From positions 87,265-151,264 of the forward strand of contig NZ_CAIJDP010000082.1 of NCBI RefSeq assembly GCF_903819435.1: DNA of 64,000 bases, given 5' to 3'. Source of the stretch: Flavobacterium salmonis (GTDB lineage Bacteria > Bacteroidota > Bacteroidia > Flavobacteriales > Flavobacteriaceae). Both the position numbers and the translations under genes were made by a program. The notes below the pieces were generated by a model. It was not told the origin of the DNA and did not search any database. It saw only the letters and a list, made by a program, of their open reading frames with translations. Of this stretch, positions 44,343 through 54,405 are shown piece by piece (position 1 is the stretch's first letter; each line of letters opens with the position of its first letter).

Positions 44343-45707
44343 TTATGATTCTTTCAAATTATGTTTAGTCATTTTATTAATGAGGTTTTTATAAAAATTA
44401 ATTCCACTTAAAAAAATTTCTTTATAAGACAAAGTCAATTCTTTATCTAAAAAATACATTCCCATCCAAATGCCAATTAAAGTAAAAATTATAGAGGCAA
44501 CTGCAACAAGAAGTAAAGATTTGAAGATAAAAATAGCGATACAATCGCCAACAATATTTGCCAGAACCATAACAAATACCTTTATAGCATTAATTTTTGG
44601 CTTATTAATACTGTCTAAACCTATGCCAGTCATTCTATCAATAGGTAATAATAGTCCGTAAATAGAGAATACACGAACAATACTCACAACATTGAATCCT
44701 GTTTGAGGATCCGTTTCTAAATACTGTCTCCCGCTTATGAGCAATACAAAAAACTCAGCAAATACAAACGTGAATAAACTAATACCCATAAAAAGATAGG
44801 TTAAGGCTCCAGAATAGGTATAAAACAAGTTTTTTACTTCCTCTATTTGATTGTGTAAACTGGCTTTAGACATTTTAGGAAATGCTGTAGCTACAAAACT
44901 ACGTAAAGGAATTTGCTGCAATTCAGTTAGTTTCATTGGAATGCTATAAAGAGCTACGGCAGCACTGCCTAAAGGACTTAAACTAATAATAATGGTATCT
45001 GCGCTTCTCAACAAGTTGGTTCCTAATAATGTAAATGTTGTGTATTTTCCAAAATCTAGTAATGTTTTATTGGTTTTCTTATCTGCTTTTGTAATAAATT
45101 TGGTTCCATCCCAACCTAAAATTATACTCAGCAAAGAAGTTAAAGCATTAATAATAAGCAATGCTATAACTAATTTATTTAACGTCATTTCCATATAAAA
45201 GAAACTTAATAAAACAACCAAAAAGAACAATCCGCTGTTTATTGATTTAATGAATAAGATTTTTTCGTACTTTCTGTCGGCTTGCAATACGACTAGTGCA
45301 TTATTCCATGGCAGATTTAAAAACGCCAGTAGTGGATACCATTTAAAAAACAAATTATATCCAGACTTACTAATTGCATCATGGAACACGACATTGCAAA
45401 ACACTAAAATAACAGCTACTGCTACCGTTGCACTAAAACCTATTAATGCATTAGATCCTATAAGTTTAATTCTAGAGGATTCATCAGCACCTGATAAAAA
45501 TCGTATCAAGCCAGTATTAGTAATACCAAATCTGAACATTTCTATAAAAGACCCTCCGGTTATGAATAAAACCCATTCGCCAAAAACTTCTAATGGTAAA
45601 CTTCTCGCTAATAATGCAAAACCACCGATACCTAAAACGGCAATGACCAGATTTCCTGTTAATGACAGAAAATTATCTTCGCGCACTATAGCTTTAAGTG
45701 TTTTCAT
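44343..45707 (-). CDS. Polysaccharide flippase (Wzx/MATE-like)
   Basis: 454 residues, about 12-14 membrane helices. The N-terminal half has GNLVIAVLGIGGFALLARSL and FGEWVLFITGGSFIEMFRFG, typical of the polysaccharide-biosynthesis PST family. TTFTLLGTNLLRSADTIIIS and VALYSIPMKLTELQQIPLRS follow. It should move the lipid-linked repeat unit across the inner membrane for the polymerase whose gene follows. Confidence 0.92.
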   Translation of the reverse strand: MKTLKAIVREDNFLSLTGNLVIAVLGIGGFALLARSLPLEVFGEWVLFITGGSFIEMFRFGITNTGLIRFLSGADESSRIKLIGSNALIGFSATVAVAVILVFCNVVFHDAISKSGYNLFFKWYPLLAFLNLPWNNALVVLQADRKYEKILFIKSINSGLFFLVVLLSFFYMEMTLNKLVIALLIINALTSLLSIILGWDGTKFITKADKKTNKTLLDFGKYTTFTLLGTNLLRSADTIIISLSPLGSAAVALYSIPMKLTELQQIPLRSFVATAFPKMSKASLHNQIEEVKNLFYTYSGALTYLFMGISLFTFVFAEFFVLLISGRQYLETDPQTGFNVVSIVRVFSIYGLLLPIDRMTGIGLDSINKPKINAIKVFVMVLANIVGDCIAIFIFKSLLLVAVASIIFTLIGIWMGMYFLDKELTLSYKEIFLSGINFYKNLINKMTKHNLKES

Positions 45708-45718
45708 TAATCACTAAA

Positions 45719-48097
45719 TTAAATTTGGTTTTTAGAAAAAAATTGAAATTTGAACATCGCTTTTATTTTTCTTCTTAATAAGCTTCGTTTTTTAGGTAAC
45801 TCCCCTAAAACCGATTCAATTTCATTAATATTAACACCATTAATTATAAAATTAATTTTTGACTCAGATGCTGCCAAAATATTTTTCATTGCAGATTGAT
45901 CTGCATCTGACCATACTCGATTAGAACGACATATAAGAATATCTAAATCTGCTTTATTTAGTAATTCTATTGGATAAATATAATCGATCAGTGCTGGTAA
46001 TTCAATAATTACAAAGTCTGGTGTGAAATTTAACGTAATGTTATTTTGGTCTAAAATGTCTGAGAAATTTTGGGCATTATAAAACCTGCTATCCATGGTA
46101 TAAGAATAATATTCTGACGGATCAAGATAACTAGATAGATCGGCTAAAAAAGGATTATCATAATCTATACGCGGATCAGTATATCCTAAAATTTTATTTA
46201 GAACAGAAAATTTCTTTTGCTTTTTTACTGTTTTTTTTGTTCCATCGTAAGTAAGCAGTACTATTTTTTTACCCTCTTGCTTCAATGTTTTAGCAATATT
46301 ACCCGCTAATACTGTTTTACCTTCCATTTTTTGGGTACTAAATACAACTATGGTTTTTGTCTTTTTTTCTGAACCATGTGTGCCAAAATACTGTAATACG
46401 TTTTGCGTAATTATCTCAATTAGTCTTTTTTGTATGTAGGGTAAATTGATGCTTCCTGGGTTTAAAATTAATTTAGGCATCATACCCAAGGAATTCATGC
46501 CTAGTCTTTTACTTGCTCTTTTAGAGTTTTTCAAAGTATCATCAAAATACTCCATTATAAAAATAATTCCCATTGTAAAAAGAACTCCTAAAAAGGCAGC
46601 TGCAATAATTAATATAGATCTTTTAGTAGGGTTAGGAGACAAAGGATAAAATGGTGGGTCAATGGCCTTCAAGTTTGAGGTAAGTTCATTGTCTTGCAAT
46701 TTTAGTTTTGCCAAATTTAATCCATGAAGTATTTCTAAATATCCTTGCTCAGAAACCGAAATTTCTCGCTCAATTCTTTTTATAGTAGCTCCAGCTGGTG
46801 CATAGTTTGCATATTTTTCCTGAAATTGTTTGTTTTGTCCATTTATAACTTTAATTTTTGCTTTAATATTTTCTGCTTCAACCACATTATTCATCCACTC
46901 AGGCAGTATTTTAGTTAATGGCAAACCGTCTATAGAATTTTGGTAAGAATACAGTTCATCAACATTTCTTTTTATATCATTTGTTAATGCTTCCGATTGT
47001 TGATTTAAGTCGGCTATTTTTGCTAAATCTTCTTCACTATTACTAGATTCAAATTTAGCCTTAGTCAAAGCTATTTTAAAATTGATATCGCCTATTTGCT
47101 TCTTTTTTTCAAGAATATTAGCTGTTTTTTGTTGAATAACTTCTTGTATTTTTAATTTTTCTTCTAATCTTACAGTGGAAGCCTCAATTCCAGCTAAATC
47201 AGCTAATTTTTTATTATAATCAACATCCATATCCTCCTTAACTACCGCAACAGCTTTACTTTGTTCATAGTAATTAATAATATTAGAGGCTTTGTTAAAT
47301 TCGAGAAGAATATCTTCTGCTGCCGTTAATTTTTGTCTGGCGTTTTCCAGTTGAGCTTCGAAATACTTCACCACTGCGTCTGATCTATTCTCCTTAATGT
47401 ATTTATAATTACTAATACAAACGCGGTTATAAATAGCTAGTGTTTGCTGACAAATACCGGGATCATTTACCGTATAGCTTAACTTTATTAAATCACTACT
47501 TGATATTCTAATAGCAGTTATTTTAGAAATTGCTTTGAGAGAATAATGTTCATCTTCATAATTGAGTAGTTCATAAACAAAATTATTATTACTGCTCTTC
47601 ATTAAAGCCATTAAATTTTTCACTGTTTTTTCGTAGTCACTCCTATTTATTTCTGGGGGAAACAGCGCTTTATCATCATCATTTGTGCCCACTATCGAAG
47701 TACCTTTTTTATTTTCTTTGACAACATACTTGTACAAATCATCGGGTACTTTATTTTTTAATTGGTCATAAAAAGTTTTGGAAATGTATCTAGGATTTGC
47801 CTTTGGAAGCATTAAGTGCTGCGCTAATAATCTAATGGCAACTTCTTCTTGAGTTTCTCGTGAGTTTATAATATTAATCAAATTATCAAATGCAGCGTTC
47901 GATGCCTGATAATTGAATGTCTTATCCATTTCAATAGAGGAACCAGTGGCTATACCTGTATATAAAATAGTTTGCGAAGAATATTCAAAAGTTGGATTCT
48001 TAGTAAGAAATATCACCATTGAAGCCAATACAACTGGAACTAGCAGTAGAAGCAACAAGTGTTTTAAAATTAATCTTACAAAATCAATTATCTTCAT
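45719..48097 (-). CDS. Wzz/BY-kinase-like chain-length protein with degenerate ATPase domain
   Basis: 792 residues. Wzz domain with membrane helices at about 9-30 and 495-515 and a long periplasmic coiled-coil segment between (about 200-470). The cytoplasmic C-terminus is BY-kinase-like: VVFSTQKMEGKTVLAGNIAK is a recognisable Walker A, IVLLTYDGT stands for Walker A', but Walker B reads DFVIIELPAL (Glu where Asp is usual). The C-terminal Tyr cluster of true kinases is absent (ends FKFQFFSKNQI). Likely controls chain length and export, perhaps as an ATPase without autophosphorylation. Confidence 0.85.
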   Translation of the reverse strand: MKIIDFVRLILKHLLLLLLVPVVLASMVIFLTKNPTFEYSSQTILYTGIATGSSIEMDKTFNYQASNAAFDNLINIINSRETQEEVAIRLLAQHLMLPKANPRYISKTFYDQLKNKVPDDLYKYVVKENKKGTSIVGTNDDDKALFPPEINRSDYEKTVKNLMALMKSSNNNFVYELLNYEDEHYSLKAISKITAIRISSSDLIKLSYTVNDPGICQQTLAIYNRVCISNYKYIKENRSDAVVKYFEAQLENARQKLTAAEDILLEFNKASNIINYYEQSKAVAVVKEDMDVDYNKKLADLAGIEASTVRLEEKLKIQEVIQQKTANILEKKKQIGDINFKIALTKAKFESSNSEEDLAKIADLNQQSEALTNDIKRNVDELYSYQNSIDGLPLTKILPEWMNNVVEAENIKAKIKVINGQNKQFQEKYANYAPAGATIKRIEREISVSEQGYLEILHGLNLAKLKLQDNELTSNLKAIDPPFYPLSPNPTKRSILIIAAAFLGVLFTMGIIFIMEYFDDTLKNSKRASKRLGMNSLGMMPKLILNPGSINLPYIQKRLIEIITQNVLQYFGTHGSEKKTKTIVVFSTQKMEGKTVLAGNIAKTLKQEGKKIVLLTYDGTKKTVKKQKKFSVLNKILGYTDPRIDYDNPFLADLSSYLDPSEYYSYTMDSRFYNAQNFSDILDQNNITLNFTPDFVIIELPALIDYIYPIELLNKADLDILICRSNRVWSDADQSAMKNILAASESKINFIINGVNINEIESVLGELPKKRSLLRRKIKAMFKFQFFSKNQI

Positions 48098-48101
48098 CGT
48101 T

Positions 48102-48851
48102 CTAATTTGAATTTGCTAAATTAAATACAAGTCCTGACATATCTTCAAGCAATTGTTTGGCAATAATAAATTCAGATTTTGCCGATTCGTAGTCAGCCTC
48201 AAAATTTGAAGTCATACTAGTTATCCTAACATATTCTGCAATAGGTACAACTCCATTTCTAAATTCTTTTTCAACCATTTCCATATTCACTTTTCCATTG
48301 CCTAAATTTTTGGACTTTATTAGAAGTAATTTTTGCTTTAAAATTAAGTCTTGATATAGTCTTATAACGGTTTGTCTTATTTCGTCTTCTTGAAATTTTG
48401 TCATGTTTTTTGCCTCATCAATTTCTAATCTTGCCAGTTTGAGCTGATTTTTTCTGTTCAACACATCAAATACGGGAAACTTTAAATACACACCCACGCT
48501 ATAATTATATTGCCTTGAAAGTGTTGAAAAAGCAGTGTTAGAAATCCCATCTTCACTGTTAGAAAAATTGTTTAAGGTACCATACCTGCCATCAACTTGA
48601 ACGCCTATATTTCTTGTCCAAAAGATGCGCTCAGATTCCAAAGTTGATTCTTTAACACCAATATGATTCTTTCTGAATTTAAGCATTGCATTTCGATTTA
48701 ATACAGAGTCCATAACAACCTTAAGCGGAGGAAAGCTAAATTCAATATCGCTTAATGACTCCTCATTATATTCTGTTGTTTGTGCCTGAGCACTGTTTAA
48801 CGAAAATACCGTTAAAGTAAAAATGATAATTATTTTCAATCTTTTTTTCAT
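48102..48851 (-). CDS. Short TolC-family outer-membrane protein
   Basis: 249 residues with signal peptide (ending NSAQAQ). The helical/beta pattern is that of a TolC protomer (VGVYLKFPVFDVLNRKNQLK, VNMEMVEKEFRNGVVPIAEY), but it is about half the usual 420-480 residues, covering one of the two internal repeats. It lies 4 nt upstream of the Wzz gene and probably belongs to the export apparatus. I see no Wza-type protein in the window. It could be a dimeric-repeat pore or a non-pore accessory protein. The frame is intact and no remnant of the missing half is visible. Confidence 0.75.
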   Translation of the reverse strand: MKKRLKIIIIFTLTVFSLNSAQAQTTEYNEESLSDIEFSFPPLKVVMDSVLNRNAMLKFRKNHIGVKESTLESERIFWTRNIGVQVDGRYGTLNNFSNSEDGISNTAFSTLSRQYNYSVGVYLKFPVFDVLNRKNQLKLARLEIDEAKNMTKFQEDEIRQTVIRLYQDLILKQKLLLIKSKNLGNGKVNMEMVEKEFRNGVVPIAEYVRITSMTSNFEADYESAKSEFIIAKQLLEDMSGLVFNLANSN

Positions 48852-48879
48852 ATAAAATATTTAGGGCGTAAGCCATTTT

Positions 48880-50079
48880 TTAAACTGAGCCTTTTTGAAG
48901 CAAGGCAGGAATCGTTCTTAAAATGAGTTTTATATCATACCAAAATGAATAATTATCGCCTTTAAAAAGATCTGCATATTCATTATCGAGGCGCATTCTT
49001 TCTTCTTCAGACATTTGTCCGCCTTTACCTCTTAGCTCTACCTGCCATAAACCTGTAATACCGGGAGGAGCCAGGAACCTTTTTGATATATCATCTGCTG
49101 TTAATAACTCAGCTTCATATACAGGCAATGGTCTATTACCCACAATAGACATATCCCCTTTCAATACATTAATTAACTGTGGTAATTCGTCTATACTCGT
49201 ATTTCTAATGAATTTGCCAACTTTAGTAACGCGGGGATCATCAACAATTTTGACAAAAGTTGAATTATTTTTTGCAGCTTCCCGCTTTTGAACATTAAAC
49301 CAATAGTCACAAATCACGTGAGTTTCTATATACATCAAAGGCGAACATGATTCTCCTTCAGGCAGTTCACTACATTTAGGGCAAGGAATATCCAGCGGAT
49401 TGTTTGTTGTTACAGGTTCTTTTTTGTATTGATTTTTTTCCTGAGCTAATTTTTTTAAAAGTTCGTCTGAACCCGTACGCATTGATCTGAGTTTGTAAAA
49501 GTCAAATGTCTTGCGCCCTACCCTTTTTGAAATATAATATACTTTCCCTTTTGATTCTAATCGTATAGCAAGTATAATAAGCAGTAAAAATGGCGATGCT
49601 AATAAGAGTACCATAGATGCTACAAAAACATCAAAAATGCGTTTTGACAAAGGCATTATGTAATTCCCTTCAGATACTTTTTGTGTTATTTTTACTCTTG
49701 AAGGATTTTTATTGACACAAAGAAATTCAATTCTGTTTAAAATATCTTCTGGCGAAGTTACAGAAGTTACATAAAAATCATCAATTTGTTTTTTAAATGC
49801 TGACTTGTAAATATCAACATTAAAATCCTTCGATAAAAGGATAAAAGGGATGCTATCAAATTCGTCCTTTTTTCGGATCCAATCAAAAAGATATATTCCA
49901 TTGTTTCCTGCTAAATTATAATCACAAATAATAGCATCAGGATACTTTTGAGTGTTTAGGTAATTCGTAGCCTTGGCACTATTTTCTAAAGTAATTATTG
50001 ACCATTTATGTTTTTTTTCTATGTTATCAAAATAGGCAGGAACATTTCCAATGTATAAAATATTAAAATTTGGATTCAT
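48880..50079 (-). CDS. Initiating sugar transferase with N-terminal pseudo-receiver domain
   Basis: 399 residues. Residues 1-125 have a response-regulator fold: ILYIGNVPAYFD replaces the usual acidic start, AIICDYNLAGNNG keeps Asp53, IPFILLSKDF keeps Ser, and the conserved Lys is lost (FYVTSVTSPEDIL). A membrane helix follows (about 150-172), then the polyprenyl-phosphate sugar-1-phosphate transferase domain: RVGRKTFDFYKLRSMRTG, a Cys-containing insert (IPCPKCSELPEGESC), and FIRNTSIDELPQLINVLKGD plus FLAPPGITGLWQV. It should start repeat-unit synthesis. The receiver half may sense a partner without phosphorylation. Confidence 0.9.
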   Translation of the reverse strand: MNPNFNILYIGNVPAYFDNIEKKHKWSIITLENSAKATNYLNTQKYPDAIICDYNLAGNNGIYLFDWIRKKDEFDSIPFILLSKDFNVDIYKSAFKKQIDDFYVTSVTSPEDILNRIEFLCVNKNPSRVKITQKVSEGNYIMPLSKRIFDVFVASMVLLLASPFLLLIILAIRLESKGKVYYISKRVGRKTFDFYKLRSMRTGSDELLKKLAQEKNQYKKEPVTTNNPLDIPCPKCSELPEGESCSPLMYIETHVICDYWFNVQKREAAKNNSTFVKIVDDPRVTKVGKFIRNTSIDELPQLINVLKGDMSIVGNRPLPVYEAELLTADDISKRFLAPPGITGLWQVELRGKGGQMSEEERMRLDNEYADLFKGDNYSFWYDIKLILRTIPALLQKGSV

Positions 50080-50123
50080 ATCGATTAGGTCTTTAAATTA
50101 AATTTTAATTTCAGGTTGTAATC

Positions 50124-50510
50124 CTACCACTCAACAGCATAATGAATTGGATACAGGTTTTTTTTAACTAATTCATCTAATTCTTCTGGGTTAAAAGGCT
50201 TTGTAAGATAATCCTGAGCACCTAATTTGTAGCATTTTATGCGTTCCTTGCTTTCTGATTTTCCTGAAAGCATAATGCAGGGAGTATGTTTTGTAAATCC
50301 ACGCTGGCGAAGTTTTGTTAAAAATTCATAGCCATCCATGTTTGACATTTGAATATCGCTAATAATTAAATCCGGGATGCTGCTGTCTAACCATATAAGA
50401 GCATCCAGTCCATTATTAATTGTAACTACCTCATAATTCTTGGAAAGGAAGTTATCCAACAAAAGACAAATACTTACCTCATCATCTACTACTAAAATTT
50501 TCTTTTTCAT
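50124..50510 (-). CDS. Single-domain response regulator
   Basis: 128 residues, receiver domain only. Complete active site: KILVVDDEVS with Asp9-Asp10, LIISDIQMSNMDGYEF with Asp52, CIMLSGKSES with Ser, and DYLTKPFNPEEL with Lys. No output domain, so it works by protein contact. Being 44 nt upstream of the receiver-fused sugar transferase, it may regulate that enzyme or interact with its pseudo-receiver. Confidence 0.92.
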   Translation of the reverse strand: MKKKILVVDDEVSICLLLDNFLSKNYEVVTINNGLDALIWLDSSIPDLIISDIQMSNMDGYEFLTKLRQRGFTKHTPCIMLSGKSESKERIKCYKLGAQDYLTKPFNPEELDELVKKNLYPIHYAVEW

Positions 50511-50560
50511 ATTTTTTAGTTTTAAGTATTCTTAAATTATTTCACCTCTTTTTTTATGAC

Positions 50561-51499
50561 TCAAACAATTGATTTAAAAAACTCTATAGTTTTTATCAAT
50601 CCCTCGTCCAAATTTATCTTGGGTGACCAGTCGAGTTCTTTTTTTGCTAAAGAAATATCAGGCTGTCTCTGCATAGGATCATCTGAAGGCAAAGGCTTGT
50701 AAATAATTTTTGATTTAGAATCTGTTAGTTGTATTATTTTTTCAGCTAATTCAAGAATTGTAAATTCATTAGGGTTTCCAACATTTACGGGACCTATGAA
50801 ACTATCTTTAGAATTCATTAGCCTTATCATACCTTCTACTAAGTCATCAACATATTGAAAACTTCTGGTTTGATTGCCCTGCCCATACACTGTTATATCT
50901 TGATTTTGCAAAGCCTGAACAATGAAATTCGAAACTACACGTCCATCATTTGGATGCATTCTCGGACCGTATGTATTGAATATCCTAATGATTTTAATTT
51001 TGACATTATTCTGCTTATGATAGTTTAAAAACAAGGTTTCTGCAGAACGCTTTCCTTCATCATAACAGGCTCGTTCTCCTATAGGATTTACATGTCCCCA
51101 ATAGGATTCCGGCTGTGGGTGAACTAATGGGTCACCGTACACTTCGCTGGTAGATGCTTGTAGTATTTTAGCATTAACACGCTTGGCAAGCCCAAGCATA
51201 TTAATAGCGCCCATTACCGATGTTTTCATTGTTTTAATAGCATTATACTGATAATGTATCGGGGAGGCCGGACAGGCTAAATTGTAAATTTCATCTGTTT
51301 CTATAAAGAAGGGAGACGTAACATCATGACGGATTAATTCAAAATAAGGATTATCTAATAAGTGTACTACGTTTTGTTTTTGTCCAGTAAAAAAATTATC
51401 TAAACAATACACTTCGTTACCCTCGTTTAATAAACGATCGCATAAATGAGATCCGACAAAACCAGCACCACCAGTTATAAGAATTTTTTTTCGAGACAT
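50561..51499 (-). CDS. uxs: UDP-glucuronate decarboxylase (UDP-xylose synthase)
   Basis: 312 residues, extended SDR. NAD motif ITGGAGFVGSHLCDRLL, the UXS signature IYNLACPASPIHYQYNAIKT, catalytic Thr117-Ser118-Glu119 (QASTSEVYGDP), and Tyr146/Lys150 in ACYDEGKRSAE. It converts UDP-glucuronate to UDP-xylose. The substrate is made by the dehydrogenase encoded directly upstream (3-nt gap), so the polysaccharide probably contains xylose. Confidence 0.96.
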   Translation of the reverse strand: MSRKKILITGGAGFVGSHLCDRLLNEGNEVYCLDNFFTGQKQNVVHLLDNPYFELIRHDVTSPFFIETDEIYNLACPASPIHYQYNAIKTMKTSVMGAINMLGLAKRVNAKILQASTSEVYGDPLVHPQPESYWGHVNPIGERACYDEGKRSAETLFLNYHKQNNVKIKIIRIFNTYGPRMHPNDGRVVSNFIVQALQNQDITVYGQGNQTRSFQYVDDLVEGMIRLMNSKDSFIGPVNVGNPNEFTILELAEKIIQLTDSKSKIIYKPLPSDDPMQRQPDISLAKKELDWSPKINLDEGLIKTIEFFKSIV

Positions 51500-51502
51500 A
51501 CC

Positions 51503-52849
51503 TTAGGATTTTAATTTTAGAGCATGTTTAGCTGTATCTATACCAATACAGAAATAATCGAAACCACTTTCTCTCATCTCATCTGCATCATATATATTAC
51601 GGCCATCAAAAATCACAGGCGTATTCAGTAGTTTGTAAACAATTTTAAGATTAGGAAACTTAAATTCTGGCCATTCAGTAAGTATGGCTAAACAATCCGC
51701 ATCAATTAATGTTTCGTATTGATCTTCGCAATAAGAAATAGTGCCCCCAAAGTGATGTTTAGCTTCATTAATTGCAATTGGATCGTATGCTTTTACTATT
51801 GCACCTGCTTCCAAAAGATTTTTCACTATGCTCAATGAAGGTGCCTCACGCATATCATCAGTTTGTGGTTTAAAAGAAAGTCCCCATAATGCAATAATTT
51901 TACCTTCAATATCTCCTTTAAAATAATTCATTATTTTATTAAAAAGTACTAGTTTTTGGTCTTTATTAACCTCTTCAACAGCTTTAAGTACCCGTAAGTC
52001 ATAATTGTATTCACTAGCTGTTTTTATCAATGCCTGAACATCTTTTGGAAAACAAGAACCTCCATATCCAATTCCTGCGTATAAAAATTTTTGCCCTATG
52101 CGCGAATCTGATCCAATACCCTTTCTTACTTTATTTATGTCTGCACCAACAATTTCGCAAAGGTTTGCTATTTCATTAATAAAACTGATTTTTGTAGCGA
52201 GCATTGAATTTGCGGCATATTTTGTCATTTCGGCAGAAACAATGTCCATAAAAATTACTGGATGACCGTTAAGTGTAAATGGCTTGTATAAACTTTTTAA
52301 TAAATCCTCAGCCCTTTCACTTTCTATTCCAACAACAATTCTATCAGGTTTTAAAAAATCGTCAATCGCTGCTCCTTCTTTTAAAAACTCTGGATTTGAT
52401 GCAACATCAAACTCTATATTAACATTCCTTTTATCTAACTCTTCTTGTAATGCCTGCTTTACTTTTGCAGAAGTGCCTACAGGTACGGTACTTTTTGTAA
52501 CCACTAATAAGTAATCCTTAATATTTTTACCACAATCTCTGGCAACAGCAAGAACATATTTTAAATCTGCACTACCATCCTCATCTGGAGGTGTACCCAC
52601 AGAAATAAATAAAACTTCTGCGTCTTGCAAAGCTTCTGCTATATTAGTTGTAAAACCCAGTCTCCCCTTTTTCATGTTCCTGATAATCATATCTTCTAAG
52701 CCTGGTTCATAAATAGGTATAATACCTTTATTAAGGTTGTCTATTTTGTTATGGTCTATGTCAACACAGGTAACATCAATACCTACCTCAGAAAAACAAG
52801 CTCCAGTTACAAGGCCGACATAGCCACTTCCAACAATTACAATTTTCAT
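51503..52849 (-). CDS. ugd: UDP-glucose 6-dehydrogenase
   Basis: 448 residues. NAD-binding KIVIVGSGYVGLVTGACFSE, central VASNPEFLKEGAAIDDFLKP, the catalytic Cys266 in GYGGSCFPKDVQAL, and the C-terminal UDP-binding LWGLSFKPQTDDMREAPS. It oxidises UDP-glucose to UDP-glucuronate. It is the first gene of the exopolysaccharide operon. Confidence 0.97.
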   Translation of the reverse strand: MKIVIVGSGYVGLVTGACFSEVGIDVTCVDIDHNKIDNLNKGIIPIYEPGLEDMIIRNMKKGRLGFTTNIAEALQDAEVLFISVGTPPDEDGSADLKYVLAVARDCGKNIKDYLLVVTKSTVPVGTSAKVKQALQEELDKRNVNIEFDVASNPEFLKEGAAIDDFLKPDRIVVGIESERAEDLLKSLYKPFTLNGHPVIFMDIVSAEMTKYAANSMLATKISFINEIANLCEIVGADINKVRKGIGSDSRIGQKFLYAGIGYGGSCFPKDVQALIKTASEYNYDLRVLKAVEEVNKDQKLVLFNKIMNYFKGDIEGKIIALWGLSFKPQTDDMREAPSLSIVKNLLEAGAIVKAYDPIAINEAKHHFGGTISYCEDQYETLIDADCLAILTEWPEFKFPNLKIVYKLLNTPVIFDGRNIYDADEMRESGFDYFCIGIDTAKHALKLKS

Positions 52850-53768
52850 AATATTTAATTTTATAGTTTATTTAAATGTTCAAAACCACTATTTGTATTC
52901 GAATTGTATTAAGAAAAATGAAACTTCCGCTTTCTATTGAGATAAATTCATTAGGATAAAATTTCAACCTTTCTTAACTCAAATATAATAAAAAAAATAT
53001 TACATTTTTTTATTTAATCTCTCAATAACAACTATGTAGAGATTTATTTAGAATCATTATTTCCCAAGGCAAATGGATTGTAAAAAAACATCATATTTAT
53101 TTCATTAATAAAAATTTTAACAAGTTATATAGTTAGCTTCCATTCCGGAAGTACTGATTTTATTGTTCGAATCATGTAAAGATTATTACAAAAGTGCTTA
53201 CTTAAACTGTTATATCATTCCTCACTAATTTTAAGTAATAAAAAAAATAAATAATTGACTTACAATAGATTAATTCTAAAAAAGCAAATTATATAACTCG
53301 TAAATTTTAATTAGTAAAAAATTGTAAGCTATATTTCATTTTGTTAAGCTATTCATCAATTTTCTTAACTATCCATATTATTAATCAAGTAGTTTTATTG
53401 TAACCTAAGCAGCTTAATTAAATTCTAAATAATATAACTGCATAAAAAACTTTTGAAAGCATCACTCTTTCTTAATAAATACCTTGTAAAAGAATTGGAA
53501 TACAAATCTTTTTCTGTTGAAACCACTTCAAGATCAAGACTTAACCTTAAAACAGAAATAACTTCATAGACTTGAAAATGAATTAAAAAGAAAGGAAACA
53601 AGAAAAATCACATTTTTAAAACATCTTTTCTGTGATGAACCAATGATGTATCTTTTTCTAAAAAAATAACAGAAAAGACTTTCGATCCGAAAAATAAACT
53701 TTGTAAAAATTAATAGACCAGGTACTTTAATAACCTTCTATTTAATTTAATTTAATTTAATTTATGCT
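52850..53768. other. Long AT-rich region upstream of the exopolysaccharide operon
   Basis: About 920 bp with no credible gene. TATATTTG (minus, 52987-52980) could be a -7 element for the operon, though no -33 TTG is well placed. A pentanucleotide tract (TTTAA repeated about five times, 53740-53764) lies near the right end, directly downstream of the Hpt gene. Confidence 0.5.
53738..53764. repeat. TTTAA pentanucleotide microsatellite
   Basis: About five tandem TTTAA/TTAAT units just past the stop of the Hpt gene. It is outside coding sequence, so length change would not alter a protein. Confidence 0.6.
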
Positions 53769-54086
53769 TTAGATTTTATCAAAAAAATGGGTCATGGTGT
53801 TTAATATCTCATTAAAATTATCATGTAACATAGCATTTCCTTCGCTTAAGTTTATCTCATGCTCTGATGCCAATTCATAACTTTTCACGAGTCCTAACAG
53901 ACTAATTTTATGTTTAATTTTATGAACATTATTTGCCGCTAAATCAAAATTAGTTTTGACAATATTATTTAGATATGTCTCCCTCTCGCCTGGAAACTCC
54001 ATTTTTAAAACTTTAAATATCTTTTCTTCAAAAACTTTATCGCCTCCAGAAAGCTGCGAAATATAAGTGAAATTCGGTTGTTCCAT
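53769..54086 (-). CDS. Hpt-domain phosphotransfer protein
   Basis: 105 residues, single four-helix domain. The phospho-acceptor is His55 in ANNVHKIKHKISLLGL, which keeps the H-x-[IL]-K spacing of Hpt proteins. No signal peptide or other domain. It stands alone between the exopolysaccharide and H-NOX regions. It is a natural relay between kinases and the single-domain response regulators at 50124 and 61875. Confidence 0.85.
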   Translation of the reverse strand: MEQPNFTYISQLSGGDKVFEEKIFKVLKMEFPGERETYLNNIVKTNFDLAANNVHKIKHKISLLGLVKSYELASEHEINLSEGNAMLHDNFNEILNTMTHFFDKI

Positions 54087-54405
54087 ACTTGATATTTTTG
54101 TTGAAAAATAAATAAATGTTATACATAATTATCACCTACTTTCAAATGAAAGGGAGTACTATAGACAAACTCAAAAAGACATATTAAAAGCGAAAATTAA
54201 TTTTATTATTGCTATTTTTCGATCATTCCTTTTTTGACCTGTTATTCTTTTGAATCTAATCAAAATTATCTGAACATATGGTTCGTAAACAAGTTTGCAA
54301 GAACACTCCAGAAACTCATTAATTACTTAAGGAATTTGTTTTGCTACTACAATAAAGGAAGTATTCCATCAGATGCAAACCTTAGGATTATGTATCTAAT
54401 CCCTG
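54087..54405. other. Intergenic stretch, no gene seen
   Basis: An open frame on the plus strand (from 54234) has no family content and runs into the LruC gene on the other strand, so I reject it. No hairpin of note. Confidence 0.5.

Noticed and set aside
52980..52987. TATATTTG as promoter of the exopolysaccharide operon
   Set aside because: Only a -7 match; no TTG at 17-23 nt, so noted in the intergenic entry but not called.
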